A stretch of 64,000 nucleotides of DNA from Acidisarcina sp963790505 (lineage in GTDB: Bacteria > Acidobacteriota > Terriglobia > Terriglobales > Acidobacteriaceae). The stretch is from positions 1-64,000 of the forward strand of contig CAWBOT010000001.1 in the NCBI GenBank assembly GCA_963790505.1, given 5' to 3'. The stretch's first letter is position 1. Each line of letters opens with the position of its first letter. The translations under genes were made by a program, and so were the position numbers. The notes under the pieces are model-generated. The model saw only the letters and a list, made by a program, of their open reading frames with translations. It was not told where the DNA came from and made no database searches. Below, one piece after another: positions 19,298 to 32,200 of this stretch.

Positions 19298-21912
19298 ATG
19301 TTCAAGACATTTCAGACTCAGATCAGTTATCCGGCCGCAGCGGCAACGCTGGCCCTGTTTGCCTCCCTTACCGGCCCGACAGCCCGTGCACAGCGCCTGC
19401 CAACCGTGGCGCGGCCCGAGCATTATTCGCTGGCGCTTACACCGAACCTCAAGGACGCGACCTTCGCAGGAAGCGAAACGATTGATCTGACGCTGGCGGA
19501 GCCAGTCCAGTCCATCACTTTGAATGCCGCCGAGATCAAGTTTGGCAGCGTGACCACGACCGTAAGTGGCCATGAACTTAAGGCGACTGTCACGACCGAC
19601 GAGCCGAAACAGCAGGCGACGCTTGCATTCGACCAGACGCTTCCAGCGGGCAAGCTTACGCTGAAGATCGAATATACGGGGATTCTAAACAACGAGCTTC
19701 GCGGGTTTTATCTTTCGAAGACTGCCAAGCGGAACTACGCTGTAACGCAATTCGAGGCGACAGATGCGCGGCGCGCCTTTCCCAGCTTCGATGAGCCGGC
19801 GTTCAAGGCGACTTTTGACATCGAGTTGACGGTGGACAAGGGTGACACGGTGATCTCCAACACCAATGCGATCTCGGACACTCCCGGGCCGCTGGTCGAC
19901 GAGCATACGGTGAAGTTTGCTACCACTCCGAAGATGTCGACCTATCTTGTGGCGTTTCTGGTCGGGGATTTCCAGTGCGTCTCGGGCGAGAGTGACGGGG
20001 TGCCGATCCGCGCCTGCGCAACTCCGGACAAGGTGGAGCAGGGCAAGTTCGCGGTGAGCGCGGCGGAATATGTTTTGCACTATTACGACACGTACTTTGG
20101 TATCAAGTATCCGATGCCGAAGCTGGACATGGTCGCGATCCCCGATTTTGAAGCCGGCGCGATGGAGAATTTCGGTGCGATTACCTATCGCGAGACCGAG
20201 CTGCTGATCGATGAAAAAACAGCGTCGCTTGGGGGCGAAGGAGAGCGTTGCGAGCGTGGTCGCGCACGAGATGGCGCACCAATGGTTCGGCGACATGGTG
20301 ACAATGCAATGGTGGAACAACATCTGGCTGAACGAGGGTTTCGCCACCTGGATGTCGAACAAGCCGATCGCCGCCTGGCATCCGGAATGGAACATTCCTC
20401 AGGATGTAGCCGCCGAGTTGAACGGTACTCTGAACCTCGACGCCGCGACGCACGACGCGAACGATCCGCGCCACTGCGGATACGCCTGAGCAGATCAACG
20501 AGATGTTCGACGGCATCAGCTATGGCAAGGCCGGAGCGGTGCTGGGCATGGTGGAGAACTATCTTGGCGAAGAGACATTTCGCCAGGGCGTGCACAACTA
20601 CCTGGCCGCCCATCTCTACGGCAATGCGACGGCGGAAGATTTCTGGAACGCGCAGACTGAGAACAGCCACAAACCTGTCGACAAGATCATGGGAAGCCTG
20701 GTCGCCCAGCCGGGCGTACCGGGTCTCAGCTTTGCCGACCCGCAGGGCGGTAAGGTGCAGGTGGGCCAGCAGCGCTTCTTCCTGAGTCCGAGCGCCAAGG
20801 GTGACGGAGCGCCGGTCTGGTCGATCCCGGTTTGCTTCAAGACGGGCGACGGAAAGGGCGATTGCGAGGTGGTTTCTTCAGCGCAAGGGAGCCTGATGGT
20901 ACCGTCGGCAGCCTTCTTCTATGCGAACTCCGGCGGCAAGGGCTATTACCGCAGCACGTATCCGGCAGACGTTTACTCGAAGCTGGTGGCGAACGTCGAA
21001 AGCGGTCTGAGTCCCGAGGAGCGGATTAGTCTGCTGGGAGACGAATGGGCGCAGGTAAGGGCGAACAAAGCGCCGGTGGGGTCGTATCTCGATCTCGTCA
21101 CCGCGGTGAAAGACGATAGCAGCGGAACGGTGTTGAGTTCGGCGCTCGGGGCAGTGAATACGGTTCGCGCGCGGATCGCGTCGACGGCCGCCGAGCAGCA
21201 GGGATTGGATGCGTGGGCGGTCAAGACCTTCAAACCCGCGCTGGAAAAGCTGGGGCAGCCTTCCGTGAGCGATACGCCGGAGAAGAGCGAGCTGCGCGCC
21301 ACCCTGTTCGGCTTGCTTGGCGGCGCGAAGGACCCGGACGTGATCGCGCGGTCGAAGGCAATCACGGAGAAGTATCTGGCCGATCCTGCGTCGGTCGATC
21401 CGACTCTTGCCCGGGTTGCTCTGAGCATTGCGGCGACCAATGGCGATGCAGCGCTTTTCGATCAGCTGCAGAAGGTGGCCGAGACTTCAACGAATCCTCA
21501 GATCCAGGTGCGGGCGCTTTATCTTCTGGCGGTCTTCAAAGATCCGCAGCTGGAGAAGCGGTCGCTGGACTACACGCTCTCCGGAAAGGTCAGGAACCAG
21601 GATTCGCCGCATATGCTTTCGATCCCGTTTATGTCCAGCGAGACGCGGGATTACGCGTGGCAATATGTCCAGCAAAACTGGGACAAGGTGGTTGCGCAGA
21701 TGACTCCGTTAAGCGCGGGATCCTTTGTTGGCTCTGCGGGGAATTTCTGCAGCGCCGAGGCGCGTGACCAGGTGGTAGCCTTCTATGCGAGCCACAAGGT
21801 GCCGTCGTCGGAGCGGGCACTCAAGCGGGCGGTCGATCAGATTAACGACTGCATCGAGCTGCGGGCCAACCAGGAGGCGAACCTGAAGGAGTGGCTAGCT
21901 AAGCAGCAGTAG
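19298..21912 (+). CDS. M1-family zinc aminopeptidase, secreted, two frameshifts
   Basis: Joined, this is about 870 residues. ATG 19298 has GGAG 3 bases upstream (19291-19294). The N-terminal signal peptide (about residues 1-31, ending TARAQ) places it outside the cytoplasm. The exopeptidase motif GAMENFGAITYRE and the zinc motif HEMAHQWFGD with downstream NEGFATWMSN are complete, followed by the ERAP1_C-like helical domain. Two one-base insertions break the frame: an extra G in the five-G run near 20230 (LGAKESVASVVAHEM restored), and an extra C near 20452 (restoring ATTRTIRATADTPEQINEMF). Catalytic residues are intact, so the breaks are probably sequencing errors. It removes N-terminal residues from peptides. 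A strong intrinsic terminator follows. Confidence 0.9.
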
Positions 21913-21932
21913 GGAATTGCAGGAAGGCGGAG

Positions 21933-21965
21933 ACGCGGCCTGACTTTCCGGGCCGCGTTTCTTTT
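21933..21965 (+). terminator. Intrinsic terminator after the aminopeptidase gene
   Basis: A perfect 8-bp GC-rich stem (ACGCGGCC / GGCCGCGT) with a 10-base loop is followed by TTTCTTTT. It begins 21 bases after the stop of the aminopeptidase gene and separates it from gltB. Confidence 0.85.
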
Positions 21966-22232
21966 GCGCGGAAGCACTCGTTTCCGGTCAAAGAAGTTGG
22001 ATTCGCGCTCTCATTGCCGCTCGAATTCTTGTTATATTTAGAGACTCACCGAGTTTTCGATTACAAACACACAACTGGGAATCTGGCTCAGCGGTTCGAC
22101 TGAATCAATTCAGCCACTTCAGGGAAGAAGGCCACTCTTTTCGGAGTTGTCGTTCTTTTCCTCTTGACGGACGATCCGCCGGGAAAGGAAAGCTCTACCG
22201 CCAGGCGGCAAGCGCGATGGCAGAAGGACACG

Positions 22233-25200
22233 ATGCAGGATTTTCCTAGATCTTCAGGGCTCCCCCCGGCGCAGGGTTTATACGATCCGCGCAATGAACG
22301 GGACAACTGCGGCATGGGGTTTGTCACCAGCATGCGCGGGGAGAAGACCCACAAGATCATCGAGATGGGCATCGAGGTTCTGGTTCGTCTGACGCATCGC
22401 GGCGCGGCCGGCTGTGACCCGGAGACCGGCGATGGCGCAGGAATTCTGATTCAGATTCCGCACGAGTTTTTCTCCGACGAGTGCAAGGCCATTGGCTTCA
22501 CCCTGCCTGAGCCGGGAAATTACGCGGTGGGCATGGTCTTTCTGCCCGTGGGGAAACATCAGCGGCTACAGTGCGAGGGCATCATGGAGCGGATTGCCCG
22601 CGAGGAAGGCCTGAGCGTCCTCGGCTGGCGAGATACGCCTTGCAACGGCGACGCTATAGGGCGCGAGGCGCGCGCCTCGCAGCCTTACATCCAGCAGATA
22701 TTTCTCGGCCGGCCAGATGGCTGGGATGAAGATCATTTCGAGCGCAAGCTGTATGTCGTACGCAAGCGCATCGAGAACGAGGTAGCTCGCGAAGAGATTG
22801 AAAATCGGCACTTCTTTTACATCCCGTCTCTTTCGTCGCGCACCATTGTCTACAAAGGCCTGTTGCTGGCGCCGCAGATCGCCAACTTTTATGGAGAGTT
22901 GGCCGATCCGCGCGTGAAGAGCGCGTTGTGTGTCGTGCACCAGCGTTTCTCTACCAACACGTTTCCAAGCTGGCCCCTTGCTCATCCGTATCGCTACATA
23001 GCCCACAACGGCGAGATCAATACTCTGCGCGGCAATGTGAACTGGATGAAGGCGCGAGAATCGCTACTGCAGTCTCCGCTGTTTGGCGCGGACCTGCAGA
23101 AGTTGTTCCCGATTGTCACCGAGGGCGGGAGCGACTCAGCGGCCTTTGACAGCGCTGTGGAGCTGCTCTTTCAGTCGGGACGTTCGTTGCCGCATGTGAT
23201 GGCGATGCTGATTCCGGAGGCGTGGTCGGGCAACCCTCATATCGATCAGGCGCGGCGCGCGTTTTACGAATATCACGCTTCGCTGATGGAGCCGTGGGAC
23301 GGACCCGCGGCGATGGCGTTTACCGACGGGCGGGTGATCGGCGCGATGCTGGACCGCAACGGCCTGCGTCCGGGGCGCTATGTGGTGACCAACGACGATC
23401 TCGTCGTGCTGGCGTCAGAGGCGGGTGTGGTGGATATTCCCGCCGAGAATGTGCGCCAGAAAGGCAGGCTGCAGCCGGGCAAGATGTTCCTGGTCGACAC
23501 AATCGCCGGTCGTATCGTTTCTGACGAAGAGATCAAGCAACAACTGACCTCGCGCCAGCCTTATGCGGAGTGGATTGAAAAGAACCAGATCACCCTGGAG
23601 CAGATCGGCGAGCCCGGGCGCCACCATCCGCAGGAGCAAGGATCGCTGCAATCGCGACAGCGTGCCTTCGGCTACACCGAAGAGGACTTGAAGATGATCC
23701 TCGCGCCGATGGCGGCGAAGGGCGAAGAGCCGGTTGGCTCGATGGGCACCGACACGCCGCTGGCCTGCCTTTCGGATCGTCCGCAATTGCTCTTCAATTA
23801 TTTCAAGCAATTGTTTGCGCAGGTGACCAATCCGCCGATCGATCCGATCCGCGAAGAGATGGTGATGTCGCTGATCAGCTACATCGGCACCGAGCGGAAC
23901 ATCCTCGAAGAGACGCCAAAGAATTGCCACACGCTGAAGCTACCCCAGCCGGTGCTCAACAACCGCGAACTGGAGCAGCTACGGAGGGTTTCCAAAGGCG
24001 ATCTGCTGGCGACGACGCTGGTGGCGCTGTTCCGTGCGCAGGATGGCGAAGCCGGCCTGCAGCGCGGGCTCGAAGAGCTCTGCCAACGGGCGTCGCTCGC
24101 CGTCCGCAATGGATATACGTTGCTCATCATCAGCGATCGCGGAGTGGACAAGCAGTCGGCGCCCATCCCCAGCCTGCTGGCGTCTGGCGGCGGTGCATAA
24201 TCTGCTGGTACGCGAGGGGACGCGCACCCAGGTTGCACTGATCATCGAGTCGGGTGAGCCGCGCGAGGTGATGCACTTCGCGTTGCTGATCGGCTACGGC
24301 GCGAGCGCGATCAATCCGTATCTGGCGATCGAGTCGCTCGAGAGCCTGGCGAATCGCGGACGGTTGCCGGGCGGGACTACGCCTGAGAAGGCAGTCGGCA
24401 ATTTCGTCAAGGCGATCAACAAAGGGCTGCTGAAAACCTTCTCCAAGATGGGCGTGTCGACTCTGCAGAGTTATCGCGGCGCGCAGATTTTCGAGGCCAT
24501 CGGCCTCAACACGGAGCTGGTGGACGCATATTTTGCCGGAACCGTCTCGCGCATCGAGGGCGTAGGGCTGGGCGTGATCGCGCAGGAGGCGCGGGATGCG
24601 GCATGAGTATGCCTTTCAGCCGCCAACGCGATCGGAGACGGAGCTGGCGGTCGGCGGCGCGTACCATTTTCGCAAAGACGGTGAGTATCACCTGCTGAAT
24701 CCGGATACGATCAGCAAGCTGCAGCATGCCGTGCGCGGAATCGAACCCGAAGACCTTCCGGGAATATACAGACCTGATCGACAAACAGAATAAGGAACTA
24801 TGCACTCTGCGCGGCCTGATGAAAATCAAGCTGGCGGAGAAGCCGCTTTCTCTGGATGAGATCGAACCGGCGGCCGAGATCGTCAAGCGCTTCACGACCG
24901 GCGCGATGTCGTTCGGTTCGATCAGCAAAGAGGCGCACGAAACCCTGGCGATCGCCATGAACCGGATTGGCGGCAAGTCGAATACCGGTGAGGGCGGGGA
25001 AGACGAAGCGCGCTTCAACCGCGATGAGAATGGCGACCTGCGGCGCAGCGCGGTAAAGCAGATTGCCTCGGGGCGTTTTGGCGTAACCACGAATTACCTG
25101 GTCAACGCCGATGAGCTACAAATCAAGATGGCGCAGGGCGCCAAGCCCGGCGAGGGCGGACAGCTTCCCGGTCATAAGGTCGATGAGGTGATCGCCCGGC

Positions 25201-26840
25201 TGCGGCATTCCACTGCCGGAGTGACGCTGATTTCGCCGCCGCCGCACCACGACATTTATTCGATTGAAGACCTCGCCCAGCTGATCTTCGATCTCAAGAA
25301 CGTAAATCCAGCGGCACGCGTTGCTGTAAAGCTGGTCGCCGAGGTGGGTGTGGGCACGGTCGCCGCGGGCGTCTCCAAGGCACATGCCGACGTCGTGCTG
25401 GTCAGCGGCGATACCGGTGGCACCGGGGCCGCGCCGCTCAGTTCGCTTAAGCATGCCGGCATTCCCTGGGAGCTAGGTCTTGCCGAAACGCAACAGGTCT
25501 TGTTGCTGAATGATCTCCGCAGCCGCATTCGAGTGCAGACGGACGGCAAGCTGCAGACGGGACGCGATGTGGTGATCGCCACGCTGCTGGGCGCCGAAGA
25601 GTTCGGTTTCGCAACCGCTCCGCTGATTGCCATGGGCTGCATCATGATGCGCAAATGCCACCTGAATACTTGTCCAGTGGGCATTGCCACCCAGGACCCG
25701 GTACTGCGCAAGCATTTTGCCGGGCAGCCCGAGCACGTCATCAATTTCTTCTTCTATATCGCCGAGCAGGTACGCGAACTGATGGCGCAGATCGGCTTCC
25801 GGACCGTGGATGAGATGGTGGGCCGCGTCGACAGGCTTGAGACGCGCCCTGCCATCGACCATTGGAAGGCCACGGGTATCGATCTTTCGGAGATTCTGTA
25901 CAGTCCGCCGTTGCCCGACCGGGTGAAGAGGTATTGCACCCAGAAGCAGGACCACGGGCTTGATGCGGTCCTCGATCTGCAACTGATCGGGCTGGCGCGC
26001 GAGGCACTTGACCACGCCATGCCGGTCGAGGCCGGTCTGGCGATTCGCAACGTGCATCGCTCGGTTGGAGCGATGCTGGGCGGCGAGATTGCGCGGCGCT
26101 ACGGCTCTGCCGGGTTGCCGGATGAAACCGTGCGCTTCCAATTCACGGGCTCGGCGGGGCAGAGCTTTGCCGCTTTTTTGCCGCGCGGCGTCACGCTGAC
26201 GCTGGAAGGGGAAGCCAACGACTACGTCGGCAAAGGCCTGTCGGGCGGTCGAGTGGTCATCTATCCACCAAAGAATTCCGGCTTCCTGCCAGAGGAGAGC
26301 ATTATCGCGGGCAATGTCGTGCTGTACGGCGCGACCAGCGGCGAAGTCTTTCTGAACGGCATCGCCGGGGAGCGTTTCGCGGTGCGCAACTCTGGCGCGA
26401 CCGCGGTGGTGGAGGGCGTCGGCGATCATGGCTGCGAATACATGACAAATGGGCTGGTCGTGGTTCTCGGCGCGTGCGGGCGTAACTTCGCCGCCGGCAT
26501 GAGCGGCGGCCTCGCCTTTGTACTGGACGAGAGCGGCGAGTTCGCGCGGACGCAATGCAATCCCGCTTCTGTCGATCTGCAACCGCTGAGAGAGGAAGAT
26601 GACATTGCCAAGGTGCGATGGATGATTGAGAAGCACCTGTCGCTCACCGGCAGTCCGCGCGCCGCGTGGATACTGGACAACTGGCCGCAGACGCTGCCGA
26701 AATTCCTCAAGGTCTTCCCGCACGAGCTACAGAGAGTGCTCAAGGCGGCGCAAAAGAAGGAGTCTTCCGCGGTCAACGGGCAACTTCCCGGTGTGCTGGT
26801 CGCGGTAGCGGCAGGAGCCGAGCAGGTGCGCCATGGCTAA
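22233..26840 (+). CDS. gltB: Glutamate synthase (NADPH) large subunit, three frameshifts
   Basis: It makes glutamate from glutamine and 2-oxoglutarate together with GltD. ATG 22233 is preferred over the upstream TTG (22164) because AAGGA lies 4 bases before it. Cys26 in RDNCGMGF is the nucleophile of the class-II glutaminase domain, exposed after removal of the leader. Then come the central domain, the FMN synthase domain (TTGAMSFGSISKEAHETL, GEGGEDEARF, VSGDTGGTGAAPLSS), the 3Fe-4S motif C-x5-C-x4-C (CIMMRKCHLNTCPVG) and the C-terminal GXGXG helix domain. The frame breaks near 24183, 24592 and 24737. Each is a one-base insertion, and together they return to the original frame. The joined length of about 1,535 residues is normal. 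It overlaps gltD by 8 bases. Confidence 0.95.
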
Positions 26841-28294
26841 CCCGACCGGATTTCTTGAATTTCCGCGTGAATTGCCGGAGCGGCGACCTGTCGCTGAGCG
26901 AATCCACGACTGGTTCGAGATTTATCGCGAGCTGCCCGACGAAAAGCTGCGCGAGCAGGGCGCGCGATGCATGGATTGCGGAGTGCCGTTCTGCCATACA
27001 GGCTGCCCAGTCAACAACATCATTCCCGACTGGAACGAACTGGTCTACGAGGCCCGCTGGGAAGAGGCGGTGCGCCGGCTGCACGCGACCAACAATTTTC
27101 CCGAGTTCACTGGCCGCATCTGCCCGGCACCTTGCGAGGCCGCCTGCGTGCTGGGCATCAATCGAGCCGCCGGTGACCATCAAGCAGATTGAAAAGGCCA
27201 TCGCTGATCGAGGCTTTAGCAGAAGGCTGGGTGGTTCCTGAGCCACCGGCATTCGAGTCGGGAAAGCGGGTCGCGGTCATTGGCTCGGGCCCTGCCGGTC
27301 TGGCCGCAGCCCAGCAGTTGCGCCGCGCCGGACACGCCGTCACCGTCTATGAAAAGGCGGACCGTCTCGGCGGCTTGCTTATCTACGGCATTCCTCATTT
27401 CAAGATGGAGAAGGAGATCGTCGAGCGGCGCATCGAGCAGCTGCGCGCCGAGGGCGTCCGCTTTGTGACCGGAGTGCACGTTGGTGGCGGCCGGCCTGGC
27501 GACCTCACGATCGAGGAATTGCGGCGGAGCGTCGACGCAATTCTGCTCGCCTGCGGAGCGGAGCAGCCGCGGCATCTGTCGATTCCCGGCAGCGATCTTC
27601 GCGGCATCCACTTTGCGATGGACTATCTGACCCAGGCGAACCGGCGCTGCCTCGGCGACCAGCTCGATCCGGCGCTGGACATCCTCGCCGGAGGGAAGCA
27701 GGTTATCATCATCGGCGGCGGCGATACCGGCGCGGACTGCCTCGGAACCTGCCATCGTCAGGGCGCGAAGAGCGTGCGCCAGTTTCAAATCCACGAGATG
27801 CCGCCGGAGCAGCGGTCCCAGAAGACGCCGTGGCCGATGTGGCCGCTGCAGTTGCGCAGCGAAGGTGCACATGAAGAGGGCGGCATCCGCGAATGGAATG
27901 TTCGCACCATCGGCTTCTCGGGCGACGAACAGGGCCATGTTCGCAAGCTGCACGGCGTTCGGCTAGGACCGGGGCCAGATTTCGCACCGGTGACGGGCGG
28001 CGAGTTCACGCTCGATGCGGATCTCGTTCTGATCGCGATTGGGTTCTCTGGTCCGGTGCGGCAGGGAGTCGTAGAACAGCTCTCGCTGGTGCTTGATCCG
28101 CGCGGCAACATTGCGGCCGACGAAAACTACATGACCTCGACCGATGGCGTCTTCGTGGCCGGCGATATGCGCCGCGGGCAGTCGCTGGTGGTCTGGGCGA
28201 TTGCCGAGGGGCGCAAGGCGGCCGCCGCAATCGACACTTACCTCGCGCGTACGGCAGCGCGGAGCGCGTCTCGGGAATGGTCGCGGCGATGTAG
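26833..28294 (+). CDS. gltD: Glutamate synthase small subunit, frameshifted
   Basis: It passes electrons from NADPH through FAD to GltB. The N-terminal Fe-S region is CMDCGVPFCHTGCPVNNIIP with CPAPCEAACVLGI. The FAD fold VAVIGSGPAGLAAAQQL and NADPH fold VIIIGGGDTGADCLG follow, and the C-terminus has TDGVFVAGDMRRGQSLVVWA. Frame breaks lie near 27160 and 27215: insertions interrupt the bridge containing PPVTIKQIEKAIADRGF and then AEGWVVPEPPAFESGK. The last uninterrupted frame runs on to 28403 through the tRNA-Ser gene, which is implausible. One missing base near 28249 gives the ending YGSAERVSGMVAAM with a stop at 28292-28294, and I use that end. Confidence 0.9.
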
Positions 28295-28343
28295 CTCCGC
28301 TTCGAGCGCCCGCAGCGGCAGGTCTGCTGGTCGGTTCGTCCTA

Positions 28344-28349
28344 TATAAT
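28344..28349 (+). promoter_or_regulatory. Candidate -10 element (TATAAT) for tRNA-Ser
   Basis: A perfect TATAAT lies 15 bases before the mature tRNA 5' end. There is no clear -35 at 16-18 bases upstream (the sequence there is GC-rich), so this rests on the -10 match and position only. Confidence 0.45.
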
Positions 28350-28364
28350 CCGATTAGCGCAGAC

Positions 28365-28457
28365 GGAGAGATGGCCGAGTGGCTGAAGGCGGCGGTTTGC
28401 TAAACCGTTATAGGGTCAAAAGCTCTATCGGGGGTTCGAATCCCCCTCTCTCCGCCA
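28365..28457 (+). tRNA. tRNA-Ser (anticodon GCT), CCA encoded
   Basis: This is a class II tRNA. The acceptor stem GGAGAGA (28365-28371) pairs fully with TCTCTCC (28447-28453). The D-arm is TGGCCGAGTGGCTGAAGGC and the anticodon loop TTGCTAA reads GCT, for AGC/AGU codons. A long variable arm is closed by TAGGG / CTCTA-like pairing, and the T-arm is GGGGGTTCGAATCCCCC. G28454 is the discriminator and CCA is encoded at 28455-28457. Any long frame crossing this segment is spurious. Confidence 0.97.
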
Positions 28458-29265
28458 GACCAATTCGAACCCGAGATATAGCTCTCTCTCTCCCGCAGAG
28501 TTCTATCTGGAATTTGAATGACTGCCCCCCTCCCGCGACACAGTCTATCTCCCTCATAGCGGAACAACTTAACTCAAAGGATGTGCCGCATTTCGGGCGC
28601 AACTCGCGATTCATACGCGGTTCAGAGAATCGTGTGAAGGAAGAATTCCCCCCAACCAATCACACACATTCAAAACCCAATAAAACCTGATCGTTCCCGC
28701 CCCAGTGTGCGAATGGTGTGTCTGATTCCCGCCAAGAGGTGCCTCATGGCACGGAATAAAGGGCAAATAATCGGGCGCGGTACGAATACCTGGCTCGTCG
28801 CGTCTATCCCGCAAATACGATAACCAGGCCATTCATGGTGCGCCCCGCTAAGCACAGCGGCTCCTGAATCTCAAGCTACAGCAACGCGACAACGGTCCTT
28901 TGTCTCGCGCTGCGGTCATGAGCCTTAGACGCAGCCAGCCGTGCCTCAATTTGCCACGGCGCATTGCCCGTGAGTTCAGAGCTATCTGACGGATTGGTGT
29001 AGAGACTCACCTAGAAGTGTTATATAAAATGTGCGATAAGTACCAGATAGGTACGAGCCATTAATAACTAGTTATTAGTTAATAATCATCCGGGCTATTT
29101 CTAAGTTAGTCATCTTGCGCCAAGCTCGACTGTAAATGACGTATTAAAGTTCTTTAGTGGACAAAAAAATGCTTGACAGCAACTTATAAGCTCGTACAGA
29201 CTTCCGCTCACGTTCGGTGGGATTGCTCGTGGTAGTGTGTATTGCTTCTCCACCCCGGAGTTGTC
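28458..29265. other. Long intergenic region upstream of the giant repeat protein
   Basis: About 800 bases without a supportable gene. Short frames on both strands have no family resemblance, and some cross the tRNA. The right half (about 29010-29100) is much richer in A+T than the surroundings and holds nested palindromes. A TTGACA hexamer at 29173-29178 is a possible -35 for the following gene, but its -10 partner (TACAGA, 16-base spacing) is weak. Confidence 0.5.
29040..29085. promoter_or_regulatory. Nested inverted repeats, candidate regulator site
   Basis: Three dyads lie together: GTACC / GGTAC with a 5-base spacer (29040-29054), a perfect 16-bp palindrome TAATAACTAGTTATTA (29062-29077), and an overlapping TTATTA-GT-TAATAA (29072-29085). 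The block is A+T-rich and about 180 bases before the start of the 2,597-residue surface protein. Its position and symmetry suggest a dimeric regulator site; no known operator is recognised. Confidence 0.45.
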
Positions 29266-32200
29266 ATGAAAAATAGTGTGGTGTCTGTACTTGCCTTCGT
29301 CTCTTTCCTCGGATTCACAGCGGATGCTCAAGTTGGATCAAAGGCGCTTTCGCCATCAACACAAACAGCTATTGTCCCCGCCGCACAAGCGAAGCAGCTC
29401 TCTGTCAGCCTGGGTGCGCCGCCTGCAGCTTCCCAAGGTGGGAAAAAAGTGTCGGTCGCTCAAACCCCCCTGAGCTTCGAGCCGAATGTCGGGCAGAGTG
29501 AGCCTGCGGCACGATTTACGGCGAGGACGCCCGGCTATTCGCTGCAACTCGAGGCAACGCGCGCACAGCTTCGGTTTGGGCAGGCCAAGGCCGGCGCCGA
29601 TGGAAAGGCCGCCCCCGATCAGAAGGCGATCGCCATGGAAATGGTGGGCGCTAACCCGGCGCCCGAGGTGCGCGGCGAAGAGCAGTTGCTGGGCAAAGAC
29701 AACTACTTCCCGACCAGAGATCCAAAGACCTGGTTTTCCAACATCCCGACATACTGGCGCGTGAAATATTCGGCGGTCTATCCGGGCGTCGATGCCGCCT
29801 TTTACGGCAATGCCAACCGTCTCGAATATGACTTTATGCTGCAGCCGAAGGCCGACGCCGGCCAGATCCGCATGAAACTTACCGGCGCCGATGCAGCAAG
29901 CATCGACAAGGACGGCAGCCTGGTTCTTCGCATCGGCAAGGACGACATCCGCTTCCTCGTGCCGGTGGCCTATCAGCCATCGTCGGACGGGAAGCATCGC
30001 GACTCGGTGTCTGCTTCCTACAATCTGGAATCGGCAGCAAACGGCGAGCCCGCGATGGTGGGTTTCACGCTGGGCACCTATGATCGCGCGCGGCCACTGG
30101 TCATCGATCCGGTACTGGCGCTCACCTATGCCGAATACCTGAACGGTTATGTCGGCGATGTGACCGTGGACGGCTCGGGCAACACCTATGTGACCGGCCA
30201 GAACACCAGCGGCACTGGGTTCTATGTGACCGAGTACAACTCCGTCGGCACGGTCGTCTATAATGCGAGCATCGGCGCTGGTGGGCTTTATCCGGTGAGA
30301 GTCAGGGTGGACAGCACCGGCAAAGCCTATGTGGCCGGTTACGCTTATTCATCTGCGACTCTGCCAACCGGATCGAACTCCTACAAGAGCACAGTCACCG
30401 CGAGCACCAATGGCTTCCTCGTACAGATCGCCGCGGGCGGCGGGAGCGTTCCCTATGCCACTTTTATCGGCGGCACCGACACCTCTTCGTCGGGAGCGTT
30501 TGGGCTGGGCGTTGAGACCATCAGCGGAGTGACCTTTGCTTTTCTTGATGGATACACGTACTCCTCAACCTTTCCCGTGACCGCAGGGGTCTATCAGGGT
30601 GCTTTCTCGGGCAGCCCCGGAGGCAACTATGACGGCTGGGTGGCAAAGTTCAATCCCGCCGCCTCCGGAGCTGCCTCTCTCGACTATTCTACATATCTAA
30701 GTTCGACCGATACTCAGTTCAATGCCCTCGCAGTGGATGCCTCTGGTGATGCCTACGTAACCGGTGCCGCCGACTCGACTGGCTTCCCGGTCACCTCCGG
30801 AGCGTTCCAGTACGACGGCTACTACTCGGGCAACGGTGGTGTGTATGTTACGGAACTGAATCCAGTGGGAACCGCTCTGGTCTATTCCGCCTATCTCGGC
30901 TACGGTGTCGGATACGGCATCGCTGTGGATGGCGGCGGCAACGCCTACGTGACCGGGACGGTCGGGTATGAAGATTTTCCCACCACCGCCGGGGCTTACC
31001 AGACCAGTTATCCCGGCGGGTTCGTCACCAAGCTGAACGCGGGTGGCGCGACCGAGGCGTACTCGACATTTCTCGGCGGCCCTAGCAGCGTGAGCGGCAA
31101 CGATGTGCTCCCCTCAAGCATTTCGCTAGCGAATGGCTGTAGTTCGGCCTGCGACGCCTATGTCTCAGGTTTCACTTCGACACTGGATTTTCCGGCCTTC
31201 GACGCCATACAGACGACAGCCTCTACCTCCGGCAACTCGTCGTTCATTGCGGAACTGAACGCAACCGGCTCCGCTGCACTCTTTTCTAGCTATTTGAGCG
31301 GCCTTACAGGATATATCTACGATGGCGCTGCTTACACCTACGGTCCTAGTGGCTCCTTCGGTTGGACCCCGGCCATTGCCGCAGACAGCTCGGGGAATAT
31401 GTCCGTGGTGGGAGACCTCTACGGAACGGCCGATTTCCCGGTCACTATCAACAGTTCCAACTCCGACTATGCATTCCTGGCGAAGATCAGCCCCACCGCA
31501 ACTGAGCCGTTTACCTGGTCCACGCCTACATCGGTCAGCTTCGGAAGCCAGACGGTCGGCGTCAGCACCAGCGTCTATCCCGGTCCGCAGACGGTCAACG
31601 TTCGCAACCTCAGCGACACTGCGGTGACGATATCCTCGATCACAGCATCTCCGGCCTCGATCTTCTCTGCATCCGATTCCTGCGCGGGTACGATTCCCGC
31701 GGCGGGCGCATGCACTTTGTCGTTGAACTTCGATCCCGGCGGTCCGGGCGTCGTGACAGGTACGGTCACGGTCAACTCCAACGCCAGTGACAGCCCCCTG
31801 GTCATTGCACTGACCGGCACCGGAGCCGACGGGGCATTCACCGAAGCATCCGCGACCAGCCTTACCTTCGGCCCGCAGAACGTCAGTACAACCAGCGCAC
31901 AGCAGTTGGTTACGCTGACCAACTCCGGCACTGAAACCGCTGCGCTGAGCATCTATTACCCGTATCTTGGGACAGATTTTTACGCGGAGGACAACTGTTC
32001 CAGCCAACTGGTTCCCGGCGCCAGTTGCGTGGCGAGTGTGACCTTCACTCCCACCCGGGCTGGCCTGCGCACGGCTACTCTCTACGTCCAGGGCGGCGGT
32101 GGACCGACTATCTCGATTCCGCTCTCCGGCACAGGCCTCGCGGCCGGGGCAACCGGGACCGTCAATTTCAGCTCGCCAGCTCTGCAATTTGGCTCACAAA

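Noticed and set aside
25473..26723. 416-codon minus-strand frame antisense to gltB
   Set aside because: It overlaps the conserved FMN, 3Fe-4S and GXGXG regions of gltB and shows no family features.
28379..28690. 103-codon plus-strand frame
   Set aside because: It begins inside the tRNA-Ser gene and has no ribosome site or family resemblance.
29173..29200. Consensus sigma-70 promoter for the giant protein (TTGACA with TACAGA)
   Set aside because: The -35 is perfect but the -10 matches only three of six bases, so I kept it as a note in the intergenic entry only.
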